A stretch of 64,000 bases of DNA from Verticillium longisporum (taxonomy: Eukaryota; Ascomycota; Sordariomycetes; Glomerellales; Plectosphaerellaceae). Positions within the stretch are counted from its first letter, which is position 1, and each line of letters starts with the position of its first letter. The stretch covers positions 3,844,001-3,908,000 of the forward strand of contig JAETXT010000002.1 of assembly GCA_019188255.1 (NCBI GenBank). Reading direction: 5' to 3'. Below are positions 45,120 to 55,006 of this stretch, in pieces. The notes below the pieces were generated by a model that was not told where the DNA came from, did not search any database, and was given only the letters and a program-made list of their open reading frames with translations. A program made the position numbers and the translations under genes.

Positions 45120-46595
45120 TCAGAATTGTGGTGGCGCCACACGGATGTTGCGTGCTTGGCTAGCAGCCCAGTTGTCGCCGGCAGCGTTCGCGCCGGGCTG
45201 CCAGTTGTCTACTGACCGGACCATCTTGTCCTTGAATACACGGACCATGGAGTCTGTGTCCACGGGCACGGAGTTGACGATAGGTAGAGAGGTGAGGTCG
45301 AGTGCTCGCTTTTGGTTGTTGTTGTTCTTGTTGCTGTTGTTGATCATCACGTAGGCAACAACCGCGCCGACGATGATGAGGATGATGAGGACTACACCCA
45401 GTCAGTATGAGCAACAACGGCGCGATCCGGTTGTTTGGTGGATGAAGCTTACCGCAGATACCCAGGCACCACCACTTCTTCTTGCGAGTCTTCCTTGCCG
45501 TGTCGACGGCGACGCCAATCTCCTCGTTGCCCTTGTCTAGGTTCTCGGCAACCTCCTCGCCCTTCTGCTCGATCTGGGCGACGGCCGCCTCCTGCTGCAC
45601 GACAAGGGTGTCCATGTCCTGGAAGAGCTGGGCCAGCTCGACCATCTGCTGTTCGATGCGCTGGATCTCTGCGTGGCGGTCCTGCACAGCGTTGAGGGCA
45701 GCACGTGCCTGGCCCTGGCGGCTGCTTTGCATCAGAGCCTGGCTGAAGACCTGGCCGCCGTTGGGGTCCTCGACGGCCTGGCGGACCTCGCTCTCATCCG
45801 CATCGGGTCGCACGATGCGGTACTGGCGAGCCATTTGCTCCTGGGTCTTCTTGCGGAAGGTCGATTCGATCTGCTGGTACTGCTGGATGACCTGCTTCAG
45901 GCGGCGGTCGACACGGCCGACCTGAGGGCTGTTCTTGGGCGTACGAGAGTCGGGGTTGGACTTGACGACACGGACGCGATCAACGAGAGCGCGGTACATG
46001 GTCATGGTCTCGCTGCCAATGCCATCGAGCTGGCGCTTCGCAGGGCTGGCGCCCGATGTGTCGGCGTCGGCGAGAACACGGTCCTGGAGCATGCGCAGCT
46101 GGTCCAGATTGCGCTCGACCTCGTCAATGCCAGAGTCGATAGAGCGGCACTCGTTCAGAATGGAGTTGGGGTCGCCCTGTCCAAAACTGCCTGCGTTCTG
46201 GGCGAGGGGGGCCATCTCGACGTTCGACCCTGGAACACACGTCAGTAAGCCCATCAGACAAACCGAGGCTTTGATTGTACATGCCGGCACCGTAGGAGTC
46301 TTGTCCTTGGCTGTACTGGTTCCTGCCGCCATAGGACTGTGCTGGCGGCGCACCGTAGCCTTGTTGAGGGGCTCCATATCCGCCAGCGTCGTCCCTCTGG
46401 TCGAAGGGGTTCTGCCTTCCTCCGTACCTGTAGGTCGATTCGGTCAGCAAGAGTCGCGACTCCGAGGTTGAGGGTGTGGTGGTTGTTGGGGGATTGTTAG
46501 GGGGTCGTCGGGGAAGCATCGAAAGTTGCTCAATTCGAGGCATCAACGGGGGCGCTCGTGGCGGAGCAGATCTAGACATACCCGTACTGGCTCAT
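45120..46595 (-). CDS. SSO1: Plasma-membrane t-SNARE syntaxin, Sso1/2 type, with long C-terminal tail
   Basis: Model of four exons: 46595-46582 (14 nt, MSQYG), 46427-46291, 46229-45453, 45391-45120; 399 aa. The donor of intron 2 is ambiguous, because GTTTGT would leave only 34 nt while GTGCCG gives 61 nt. Order: Gly/Tyr/Gln-rich N-terminus (about 50 aa), Habc helices (CRSIDSGIDEVERNLDQLRMLQDRVL...), SNARE motif (about 225-290, including QRIEQQMVELAQLFQDMDTLVVQQ with the central Gln), basic KTRKKKWW and a membrane anchor (about 305-326, CLGICVLIILIIVGAVVAYVMI). Unusually, 73 residues follow the anchor. Acts in exocytosis with a SNAP-25 homologue and synaptobrevin at growing tips. Confidence 0.9.
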
Positions 46596-49304
46596 GTTGT
46601 TAGCGACGAGAAGACCAAAGGGTGCAATAATGCTCGTGATGTGGGTGTGGTGTGTGAATGGTACTCTCGTGGTAAGAGCAAAACAGGAGTGAGAATGTCA
46701 GATCGTCGACACCATTCGTCGTAGACAACGTCAGGTACGGGATAGGGAGGGAGGCAGAACACAGGCAAGCGGTGCACTCGAGCAATGACAGCCAAGGACG
46801 AATGGAGCAGAGGGGGTGCCATGGTCCATGTTTCTTTCTTGCGGAGCTGTACGGACGAAACACTGGGAGTGCGGGAGATGGGTTGAAACACATACGCTCA
46901 TTGTGCTTTGCGGAAGCGCGGAGGCTTCTTCCTTGCAAGGTTCTGGTCGGCGGGCGTTTGACGATTGGAGTCGTTCGGAATGCCTCGCAAGAGTCAATGA
47001 GGCCGAATATGGTGGAATTCGTGCAGAGCGAGAGCGAGAGAGAGAGAGAGAGAGAGAGAGGCAGAGGCAGAGACAGAGACAGAGACAGAGACAGAGACAG
47101 AAACAGAAAGAGAGCGAGGTTGAAGGGTCGGTATGCGGGAGGTGGGAATGGATGTTCGAGGTCGGTCTCAGGGATATGGAGCCTTTCTCCTGTGCTGTCC
47201 AAAGGGTTGTGCCGAGAGTTGCGAGGGTTGGTGCGGACAATGGCAGTGAAGTAAGGTTAAGTTGGATTGGGCCGGTAGTAATCAAAGCCCCTGACACTGG
47301 GTCTGAGGAGGGAAAGGTCAGAAGAGGATCGCCGCCCGGTGTACCAAGTAGTGGCGGCGTAGGGTGGGAGGATTGGGCGAGGGCGCGTGCGCGGGCCTGA
47401 TCGATTGGAGCGACAGGAGACACAGAAGCGAAGTGAGGATGTCTGCGTTCTGCTTTCAGCCGACTGCGACCTTATGTTCTTCTGGGCAGGCAGTTGACAA
47501 GAGACGACGACAGAAGGAGATTCGCCTGGTCCCTGAGTTGGTCCAGAATCGAAGCAAGATCCAGAAGCAGTCTGCTTGTCGAGCTGCAGATGCAGGAGAC
47601 GGGCCAGGAGTCGTGAGTCGCTCGCGACGGCCTCGAGACGATTGGACCCTGATGCTTGGACAAAGGGCTGGACGCCTCTAAAGCGCGTTGGTTCTGTAAC
47701 AGACTTGGGGTGAGGGGCGAATCAACATGAGGCAGGCGAGGGCCTGATGCAGGTCCGAGTGGGGCGGGTCGCTCCTGCTTTGCCTTTGGCTGCTTCTCAA
47801 CCAGCCGATCAGGGGCAAGGACGGTGCCGTTTTTCTTTCCTACCTGTACATAGTACAAGTACCTTATTAGGTTAGGGAGGCAGGCAGGCTTGGCAGGCAG
47901 GCAAGAGGCACTGTGGCTAAGAAAAGCAAGCGCGCCCCGCTCGTATCCGTGCCTCCTTCCTTCTGATGTCAGCAGAGTTCCGATAGATGGGATCACTGGA
48001 ATCCTCAGTCCATTGGAAGGGGGAGAAAAGGTTCGTTAGCAGCTAATAAAGTAGGTAGGCGCCTAGACTGTCATCGGTACGATCGGGCCCTGGGCGAGGA
48101 TGCTCTGGTATTCTCTCAAGCATCAGAGCACTGCATTCGTGACGGCGAGTTCCTCCGTCTTTTATCCTTTCCCTGCCCGAACCTTCGCAGCCTCAGCCCT
48201 GCCCGTTTCAACAAGCCCGCCTGCAAGTCTCACCCAACCTGTCGCGCTACTCCTCAGCTCATGCTGGGCCATCCATCCTTGACGAATCGATCTCTCACCG
48301 TCGTCTGTTATACTGTCCGTGTCGCCAGCTCAGCCTTCAATACTCGTCCGTTTCCATCCATCTTGCTCTTTGTCCGCTCGCTCGCTCCATGATCCGGTGT
48401 CCATCGCCCGCCTTCCGCTGAAGCGCGGGCCAATGCGGCGCTACGATGTCATTTACATTCTTCGGCGCCAAGCGGCATTAGCTCTTTCGGAGGGGAACCA
48501 AGATGACCCCCAAATGACGGATGGCATTAGTCTTAGTCTGCGTGAGCTTGCATGCCACTGACGGTGGTCAACGTCCTAACCTTAAACGATCTCATCGTCG
48601 TGACTTTCTGGGCACGCACATGCAATCCATCTTCATCGTGCTCTCATATGGTCCTGTATCATGTTTCCTTTTCCAGATCAACGAAACAGTGGATGTGAGT
48701 TTTGAGCATGCCGGATGCGAATTGCTTCTGAGGGCATTCGTCGTGCCGACTCTCTTCAATCACGATGTCTTCTACTGACTGACAATAGTGAGCTGCACTG
48801 TGGTATTCCTGATCTAAGCCACGCAAAAACGTCAACGGAATACTTTGAAAACAAGAAAAAGGTTTACCTGAGGACACGTACTTCGGCTCTCAGTTCTGAA
48901 AGCGATTCAAACATGGCTGGGCGGCCTCCAGCTATGAATCACCAATTAAGCAAAGGATTGCCGGATCATCTCATAAACGCGACACATAACGCTCAGAAGA
49001 CGCTTGTCTCTCAAAACACGCATGCTCCTTAGTATGCCTACCAAATAAGCAGCTCTGCAAGCAATCATCGATGTGGCCGGTACTTCTCCGTCCCACCGAT
49101 ATTGTTGAGATCCACACGTCCGGCCGCTGCCGTTGGGTTGAGCGCCGGCGTCAAATCCCTCACCGGCCCGCGACCGGACCTAGCTCAAGATCTATGACCT
49201 TAATCACTCACCAGAAGAAGAAGCTTTGCACCATTTCTCTCATCAACAGATTTCACAGACACCTCTAGGGCACATCAACACTGGTAACCCAGCATATTCA
49301 CACC
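46596..49304. other. Gene-free interval, 2.7 kb
   Basis: Syntaxin promoter side plus upstream sequence of the bisphosphatase gene. It contains a GA/CAGAGA microsatellite (47030-47119) and several AGGTA/GGCAGG tracts near 47860-48062. Open frames in it are unconvincing. Confidence 0.6.
47030..47119 (+). repeat. Purine microsatellite (GA)n then (GACAGA)n
   Basis: About 30 nt of GA dinucleotides, followed by GCAGAG units and at least five GACAGA units, about 440 bp upstream of the syntaxin start codon. The resulting Arg/Glu and Ser/Leu peptide ORFs are artefacts of the repeat. Confidence 0.9.
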
Positions 49305-50309
49305 ATGGCAAACAGTTTGACACCTGAGCTCACCAGCTACCTGGAGGCGGTCCTCCCCTCCGACTCCCGCGCCGCCCTCCGCACATCCCTCCTTCCATCC
49401 CTCATCGACGCCATCCACGCTATATCCAAGACCCTACAGGCCTCTCACCATGTCGCTCTCGTCGGCACCGCCAACGCTTTCGGTGATGACCAGCTCAACG
49501 TCGACGTCTCCTGTGAGAACCTCCTCCGCGATGCCCTCGCCCGCTGCCCCTCCGTCACAACCGCCAGCAGCGAGGAGGACCCTATCGAGACGCCCGTTCA
49601 CACCGGCGCCCCGGCCCCGGCCCCCGACGCAGAGCAATACACCGTCGCCTTTGACCCCCTCGACGGCAGCTCCCTCATCGCCCCCAACTGGTCCGTCGGC
49701 ACCATCCTCAGCATCTGGGACGGCCCCACCGCTCTCAACCAGGACCCCGCCACCCGCCAGGTCGCCTCCGTCCTCGGCGTCTACGGGCCCCGCGCCACCG
49801 CCATCGTCGCCCTGCGCATCCCCGGGTCGACTCCGACGTGCTTCGAAGTCGCCGTCCAGCCCGCCGGCACGGCGCATTCTCTCCTCCGAAAGGACATCCG
49901 CCTTGCCGCGCCGCCGTTCAAGACGCGCTACTTTGCGCCCGCGAACCTGCGCTCCGCGGCCGAGGACGAGAAGTACATGTCGCTGATCACGCGCTTCATC
50001 ACCGAGAAGTGGACCCTGCGGTACTGCGGCGGGCTGGTGCCGGACGTCGTGCACGTGCTCGTGCAGGGGCAGGGCGTCTACGTCATGCCTGTGGGAGGCA
50101 CGAGCAAGCCCAAGCTGAGGCGCCTGTACGAGCTGTGTCCTATCGCGCTGGTGTTGGAGACGGTGGGTGGAAAGGCGGTGGATCCTGTGGACGGTAGGGG
50201 AATCTTGGAGACGGAGGTGAAGGACTGTGATGAGAGGGGCGGCCTGATCTTCGGCAATGTGGAGGAGGTGGACAGTGTGATTGAGGCATTGCTGGGGAAG
50301 AGCGCTTAG
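49305..50309 (+). CDS. Sedoheptulose-1,7-bisphosphatase / FBPase-class-1 family
   Basis: 334 aa, no intron. Metal-dependent sugar-bisphosphate phosphatase. The family signature FDPLDGSSLIAPNWSVGTILSIW (about 117-138) gives the metal-binding Asp residues, VGTANAFGDDQLNVDV is the upstream metal/substrate loop, and YCGGLVPDVVHVL, GTSKPKLRRLYELCPIALVLE and DGRGILE are the C-terminal active-site segments. The YELCPIALVLETVGGKA and GLVPDV stretches resemble SBPase more than canonical gluconeogenic Fbp1, and the yeast AMP-site N-terminal region is absent. Typical start MANSLTPELTSYLEAVL. Likely acts on sedoheptulose- or fructose-bisphosphate in carbon rearrangement; the substrate needs an assay. GC-rich codons match the neighbourhood. 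Confidence 0.82.
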   Translation: MANSLTPELTSYLEAVLPSDSRAALRTSLLPSLIDAIHAISKTLQASHHVALVGTANAFGDDQLNVDVSCENLLRDALARCPSVTTASSEEDPIETPVHTGAPAPAPDAEQYTVAFDPLDGSSLIAPNWSVGTILSIWDGPTALNQDPATRQVASVLGVYGPRATAIVALRIPGSTPTCFEVAVQPAGTAHSLLRKDIRLAAPPFKTRYFAPANLRSAAEDEKYMSLITRFITEKWTLRYCGGLVPDVVHVLVQGQGVYVMPVGGTSKPKLRRLYELCPIALVLETVGGKAVDPVDGRGILETEVKDCDERGGLIFGNVEEVDSVIEALLGKSA

Positions 50310-50596
50310 AGTTGATCCATCGAATAGAAAAAAGAGGCGTTGACCCCCTAAAAGACCCAGATAGACGTCACATTCTACATATGAAATGACAGCAGTGGGG
50401 TCGTGATTCTTCTCTTCAGCATGGTAAACATAGGTGCCTCGCGGCACTGTCCGGATGGGACCTAAACCTCTAACGCCTGGCTACTAAATGAGAACAAAAG
50501 CAAAAATGCACGTCCTCACGGGCTTGTCGTCCATCATCATGTCGTTACTGGGATCTTCCGTCCATCGTCAATCGTACCAGGGCCGCTGCCAGGGCC

Positions 50597-51718
50597 TCAC
50601 TCGGAAGCCCTTCCTTTGCCCTTGCCATCATGGGCCTTCGCCTCGGCCTGATCATCCTGGTCTTCGTCGAGGCCCTCGCGCTGCTGCTGCTGCGGCGGCG
50701 GCGACGCCTCCTCCGTATGTACAAGCTCAGTCTTCACAGCCCTTTCTTCGCCCGCAGCGACAACCTTCTTCAGGATGACCATGTGCTTGTCAAACTCGTC
50801 CAACAGAGCAGCGTAGTCTTCCTTGCTGCCGCCGCCGCTCTTGACCGAGCTCTGCGAGCCGGGCAGCGACTCGCCCAGCACACCAGTCGTGTCGTCCCCC
50901 GTCATCTCGACGCCCTCAATCTTCAGCATCAGCGCTCCGCAGTCGTCCTCCTCGGCGTCGCTCTGTCCCTCGGCGTCCGCCTTGGGGCCCCGGGCAGCCG
51001 ACGAATCCTCGATCCTCGTGATCCTCGCGTCCGTCACGGCAAAGTCTCCGCTGAGGCTCGACGCCGAAGTCACCCGCCACGAAGCCGAGTCTCCCGTCTT
51101 CCCGTCCTCGACCGGCGCGACATCGACGAGGATGGCGTGGTTCTTCGGCTTCGAGGCGCTGTGCGACGACGACGACGACGACGACGCGGCTTGGTTTCGG
51201 GTGTGCGAGTCGGCGAGCGCGGCGGTCAGCACGGCGGGGTCATCGTCTGCGAATATGTACTGCACGCGCGGGTGGTGTGTTTGCTGGCTCGTCGAGGCCG
51301 TGGCGCCAAACTTGGTGTTCGTGACGAGGGTGAAGAAGCCGGCGGGGTCGAGGGACGGCTGGGGCGGGGCACCGCTCTCGGACCGGCGAGACTGGGAGGA
51401 TATCCGGCGCGGGTTCTCGGGAGGTAGGTCTGCGGTGTGGGCTGCCGGGTGTGGGGGGTTGAGGCGGGAGGTTGAGTCGTTCGCCGGGGCGTGTGTGTCG
51501 GCCATCTTGAGAGCTTGGAGCTCGGTCTTGGAGATGGGTCGATGGTAGGTTCGGCGCGTGGCCTTCGATCGCTCGACTAGAGGGCCGTGAACGAAGGGGT
51601 GTTGATTTCCGGAGACGCCCTTCTGATCATCGCTCTTGGATCCAGATGACTTGGGAGCACTTGGGGTCTCGGGGATGGAAGAGAGGGAGGATGGATCGAA
51701 GGTCTTTGAAGATGGCAT
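50597..51718 (-). CDS. Conserved-looking ascomycete protein of unknown function
   Basis: 373 aa, one exon, probably real given its length and GC-rich codon usage. The ends are low-complexity (Ser/Pro-rich N-terminus; Gln/acidic C-terminus with EEASPPPQQQQ). A compact core (about 125-290) contains DPAGFFTLVTNTKFGATAS, HHPRVQYIFADDDPAVLTAAL, NHAILVDVAPV and ALMLKIEGVEM, broken by a poly-Ser run (a GAC repeat on the plus strand, 51166-51190). A helix DYAALLDEFDKHMVILKKVVAAGEE precedes the tail. The core block PGFFTLV...HPxVxYIFADDDP recurs, to my memory, in uncharacterised filamentous-fungal proteins. No catalytic motif or membrane segment seen. Confidence 0.72.
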   Translation of the reverse strand: MPSSKTFDPSSLSSIPETPSAPKSSGSKSDDQKGVSGNQHPFVHGPLVERSKATRRTYHRPISKTELQALKMADTHAPANDSTSRLNPPHPAAHTADLPPENPRRISSQSRRSESGAPPQPSLDPAGFFTLVTNTKFGATASTSQQTHHPRVQYIFADDDPAVLTAALADSHTRNQAASSSSSSSHSASKPKNHAILVDVAPVEDGKTGDSASWRVTSASSLSGDFAVTDARITRIEDSSAARGPKADAEGQSDAEEDDCGALMLKIEGVEMTGDDTTGVLGESLPGSQSSVKSGGGSKEDYAALLDEFDKHMVILKKVVAAGEERAVKTELVHTEEASPPPQQQQREGLDEDQDDQAEAKAHDGKGKGRASE

Positions 51719-52195
51719 GGTCGGAGCTGTTGGGGGACGTCACTCTAATCGGTGTGGATTCGTTATCGCCACGTGATCTCACATCAAGGTGGTGATGTTG
51801 TTGAGCTCAAAGGGCAAAGGGGAGCAGGAAGGTGCGCTGTGAATTGACAATGATGCAACATGTTCTTTTCGCCAGTAACAAGTATCTTAAAAAAAATACT
51901 GTGCAAGCAGTTGCGTGATTTCCATACTGGTGTACCGATTGATTCCCTGGAGCCAGGTCCTTTCTGCAGACAGGCAACAGCATCTCCTCAGCCACAGCCT
52001 GTGAAATCAGGCTGACTGCCTAGCCGTAGGCTTTCATCGTGCCCAAGATGTACTCATGGACTATGCATCATGGTCTGAGGGAAGTCTTTCAAAAAAGTAT
52101 AGAAAGCCAAGGGGTATCATGTTTGTCCTGTATAACGCCGTACACTTAGCCCGCCATCATTCAGCCCAGGGAGAGCCCCATCACTCATTGCCAGA
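51719..52195. other. Intergenic, 477 bp
   Basis: 5' region of the unknown gene and 3' side of APC11. Nothing recognised. Confidence 0.6.
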
Positions 52196-52662
52196 TCATT
52201 CTGTCTCCGCCTCACCCTCTACCTCCTGCCGAGCTCCTGGTTCATCAGGTTGATTTGTCCATTCAAATTCTGGAGAGTTTAGCTTGCATTCAAATACTCA
52301 TGGGGACCCGCGCAGAACCTACTCTGTCGGCACATGGGGCATTGGCCCTTCGCCGCGTCTTGCTTTATCCATTCCAGGATGCAATGCTGAGCAGGAGTCA
52401 GAGGAGATGCAGTCACGGGTAGAAGTAAGCGGACCTACCATATGAAAGTTATGTCCACATTTTCCAGACACTGTTCAGGCAGTCAATGACTGATCCTTGG
52501 CTGACCCAAAGTTGACTTACAGAGACTGCAGTCATCGCCGGGATATTTGCATGTTGGGCATGTTCCGTCGAAATGGACTTGGCAGATACCACAGACGTCG
52601 TCCTCAGGAATATCCCACCGCCACGTTGCGACCGTATCCCAAGAAGTGATCTGAACCTTCAT
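52196..52662 (-). CDS. APC11: Anaphase-promoting complex RING subunit Apc11
   Basis: Four small exons (52662-52521, 52470-52439, 52386-52323, 52269-52196) joined by 50-53-nt introns give 103 aa. Catalytic RING-H2 subunit of the APC/C ubiquitin ligase; it recruits the E2 and drives cyclin and securin ubiquitination. Visible: the start MKVQITSWDTVATWRWD with the invariant WRWD (cullin-contact strand), then the zinc ligands CGIC...CPTCKYPGDDC...CGHNFHMHCILEW...CPMC and the KFEWTN strand shared by all Apc11 proteins. A 17-residue acidic tail follows. All cysteines and histidines are present. The frame is open for about 149 codons upstream of MKV without a stop, but that stretch does not resemble Apc11. 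Confidence 0.95.
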
Positions 52663-53222
52663 GTTGGGCCGCGAAGAGTTTTCGAGTATCAGACTCGGCA
52701 GAATGGCTGCGTGCATGTGAAGATGGAAAGTCGCTTTGTTGACATCTGAAGTGGTGAGGGGCAGTTGGAGATGCTGGCTGCCAAACCCGTTAGCAATTGG
52801 TTCCACTAAATGGCTGCTAATCACATGGCCTAAGAACCACGCAGACAGTGCATTTGGTGCAGCTGTGGTCAGCCAAGACAGCCGCCCCCTCCACTCGGAG
52901 TCCGTCCAGATGCCGTTCCTTATCAGCCCGCCTGCCTCCCCCATTTCCTGCCGCTGATCGACCTTTCGCCCGCTGTTGGTACCACCACTGTCGTCACACC
53001 TCTGCGAAGTAGTCTTACTCTGCCGACAACAGGGAGTCATCCAACCACCTGCACCGTGCAATGCCTTGTCAAAAGAACCTGCAGTAAGCTTTTGACTTGT
53101 CTTCCTCATCCAGGAAGTCGGGTTCCGGAAGCTGTGGCTGTTGCTCGCCGCCGTCCTCGGCCTTCTCTCTAGCTATCACGCCATCGACGTGAAGACTCAT
53201 CCGTCGAACCCCTCATATCAAG
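52663..53222. other. Divergent promoter, 560 bp (APC11 / TUM1-like)
   Basis: Shared upstream region of APC11 (-) and the sulfurtransferase (+). It holds a long open minus-strand frame continuous with APC11, which is probably fortuitous. Confidence 0.6.
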
Positions 53223-54286
53223 ATGGCCAGCGCCGCCGTCTACCGCTCGACCCGAGCAGCGCTGCCTCGGTGGCACGCCAGACCCTACCAGATTGGTTTC
53301 ACGGCCATCCGCCGTTCCTTCTCCTCCTACCTCGTCACCCCGAAAGAGCTGCACGAGGCCCTGCAGAAGAACCCCCGACCAAGATCAGCACCGACCCGCG
53401 AGTCGTCCCCGTCTGCGCCTCCTGGTTTCTTCCCAACGATGGAAGGACAGGCATCGACACGTTCCGCGAGCAGAGGATTCCCAAGGCGAAATTCTTTGAC
53501 CTCGACAAGGTCATCGACCGCAACAGCCCCTACCCGCACATGCTGCCGTCCGGCAAGGACTTTGCCGCGACCATGAGCGAGCTCGGAATCCGCAAGGACG
53601 ACACAGTCGTAGTGTACGACACGAAGGAACTGGGCATCTTCAGTGCGCCCCGTGTCGGCTGGACGTTCAAGATCTTTGGACACCCCAAGGTCCACGTCCT
53701 GAACAACTTCAAGCAATGGGTCGAGGAGGGCCTGCCCACCGAGTCGGGCGAGCTGTACTCTGTCGAGTGCTGCACCTACCAGATCCCCTCGCTGGACGAG
53801 AGCAAGGTGGCCGACTTTGAAGAGGTTCGCGAGGTCGCTCTTGACCACAACAAGGAGGGCGCCGAGGGCGTGCAGGTTCTCGATGCTCGGTCACCCGGAC
53901 GCTTCGCCGGCACGGATCCCGAGCCCCGCGAAGGCCTGTCGTCGGGGCACATGCCCGGCGCCATCAACGTCCCCATTAGTGCTCTTCTCGACCCTCAGAC
54001 GAAAGCGTTCCTCTCGCCCGAGAAGTTGAGGCAGGTGTTCAAGGAGAAGGGCGTTGACCCTGAGAAGCCCATCATCTCGAGCTGTGGCACTGGCGTGACT
54101 GCCTGCGTCATTGAGACTGCCCTCGAGCAGGCACAATATGGATCTGCGGAGAAGCGCAAGGTCTACGATGGCAGCTGGACGTGAGTGGCTTGCAATCAAA
54201 AACATTGAATATCCACTAACTCTGTGCACAGCGAATGGGCCCAGCGTGTCTCGGCATCCAACTCGCTGATCAAGAAGACGGAATAG
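53223..54286 (+). CDS. TUM1: Mitochondrial rhodanese-type sulfurtransferase (3-mercaptopyruvate type), one frame break
   Basis: Two exons (53223-54180 and 54232-54286). Two rhodanese domains follow a positively charged mitochondrial presequence (MASAAVYRSTRAALPR...IRRSFSS). The frame changes after LVTPKELHEALQKN at a C5 run (about 53370-53376): one C fewer than needed before PPTKISTDPRVVPVCASWFLP. With one base added the protein is 337 aa. The active-site loop is CGTGVTAC (Cys about 287), the MST-type CG[ST]GVTA, not TST-type CRKGVTA. GHMPGAINVP, LDARSPGRF and FSAPRVGWTFKIFGHPKV are also typical. It transfers sulfur for tRNA thiolation and cysteine catabolism in yeast Tum1. The 3' exon EWAQRVSASNSLIKKTE closes the second domain. 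Confidence 0.9.
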
Positions 54287-55006
54287 GCTGGAGCTGGTGG
54301 TTTGATGGTTGCGCGCGATTGCGATACCCCGCTTTACCCCTCTCTTGGTTATCTGTACAACTTGGACGTCACGATATCCCGACTCATGGCTTCTGCGGTC
54401 TCTTCTTAACGACTGTTGCATATCTGGTGGCTTCGAGTGAATGCTTCTGGGAACGATTGCTTGCTTGGTTCAGTGACAGGACGTACATAGGGCAGTAGAG
54501 GAATGCACGATGACTTTGCGATTCGTTTCATGTGTCTGGACCACCGGGACTTGCTGTTTATAACGGCAGCCCACGAGATTGCGATCTTCATATCGTCGTG
54601 ATTCAATTGTCAAGGAGTGCCAGCAGCAAGCCGTCGCCTCGGTCCCAAGAAATAAGCCTCGGTGTGAAGCTTATCGAAATGTTTATCGGTGTAAGGCTCA
54701 CCGAAATGTTCATCGGTGTGGCCACCGAAGCGTGGTGGGGTCACAAAGCGCACCCCACCAGCACATTGTGGCCTAAAAGTTGAGGCCGCACGCGCCAATC
54801 GAAGAATTAGGGCTCGCATCACCGAGCCACACCAATTTTTGCTGGCCGGGCAAACGAACGGCCCCCGCAAAATTTCCGCGGCCCTGACCTCCTACTTCGA
54901 ATTCGACCTCAGAACTCACCCACGCCCAACGAAACCGACGACAGCCCCCAAAAACATCGCCCTTGCGCCGACACGACTGTCACCCGACAACAACACAAGC
55001 GCAAAC
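54287..55006. other. Intergenic, 720 bp, RPS2 promoter side
   Basis: Contains a short imperfect tandem repeat (54658-54731) and the RPS2 leader. No gene recognised. Confidence 0.6.
54658..54731 (+). repeat. Imperfect 27-bp tandem repeat, about 2.7 copies
   Basis: Units begin TCGGTGTRA and end AATGTTYA; two full copies and a partial third lie about 280 bp upstream of the RPS2 start codon. Confidence 0.75.

Noticed and set aside
47030..47119. GA repeat considered as a CRISPR-like or telomeric array
   Set aside because: Simple dinucleotide and hexanucleotide repeats with no spacers; not telomeric TTAGGG.
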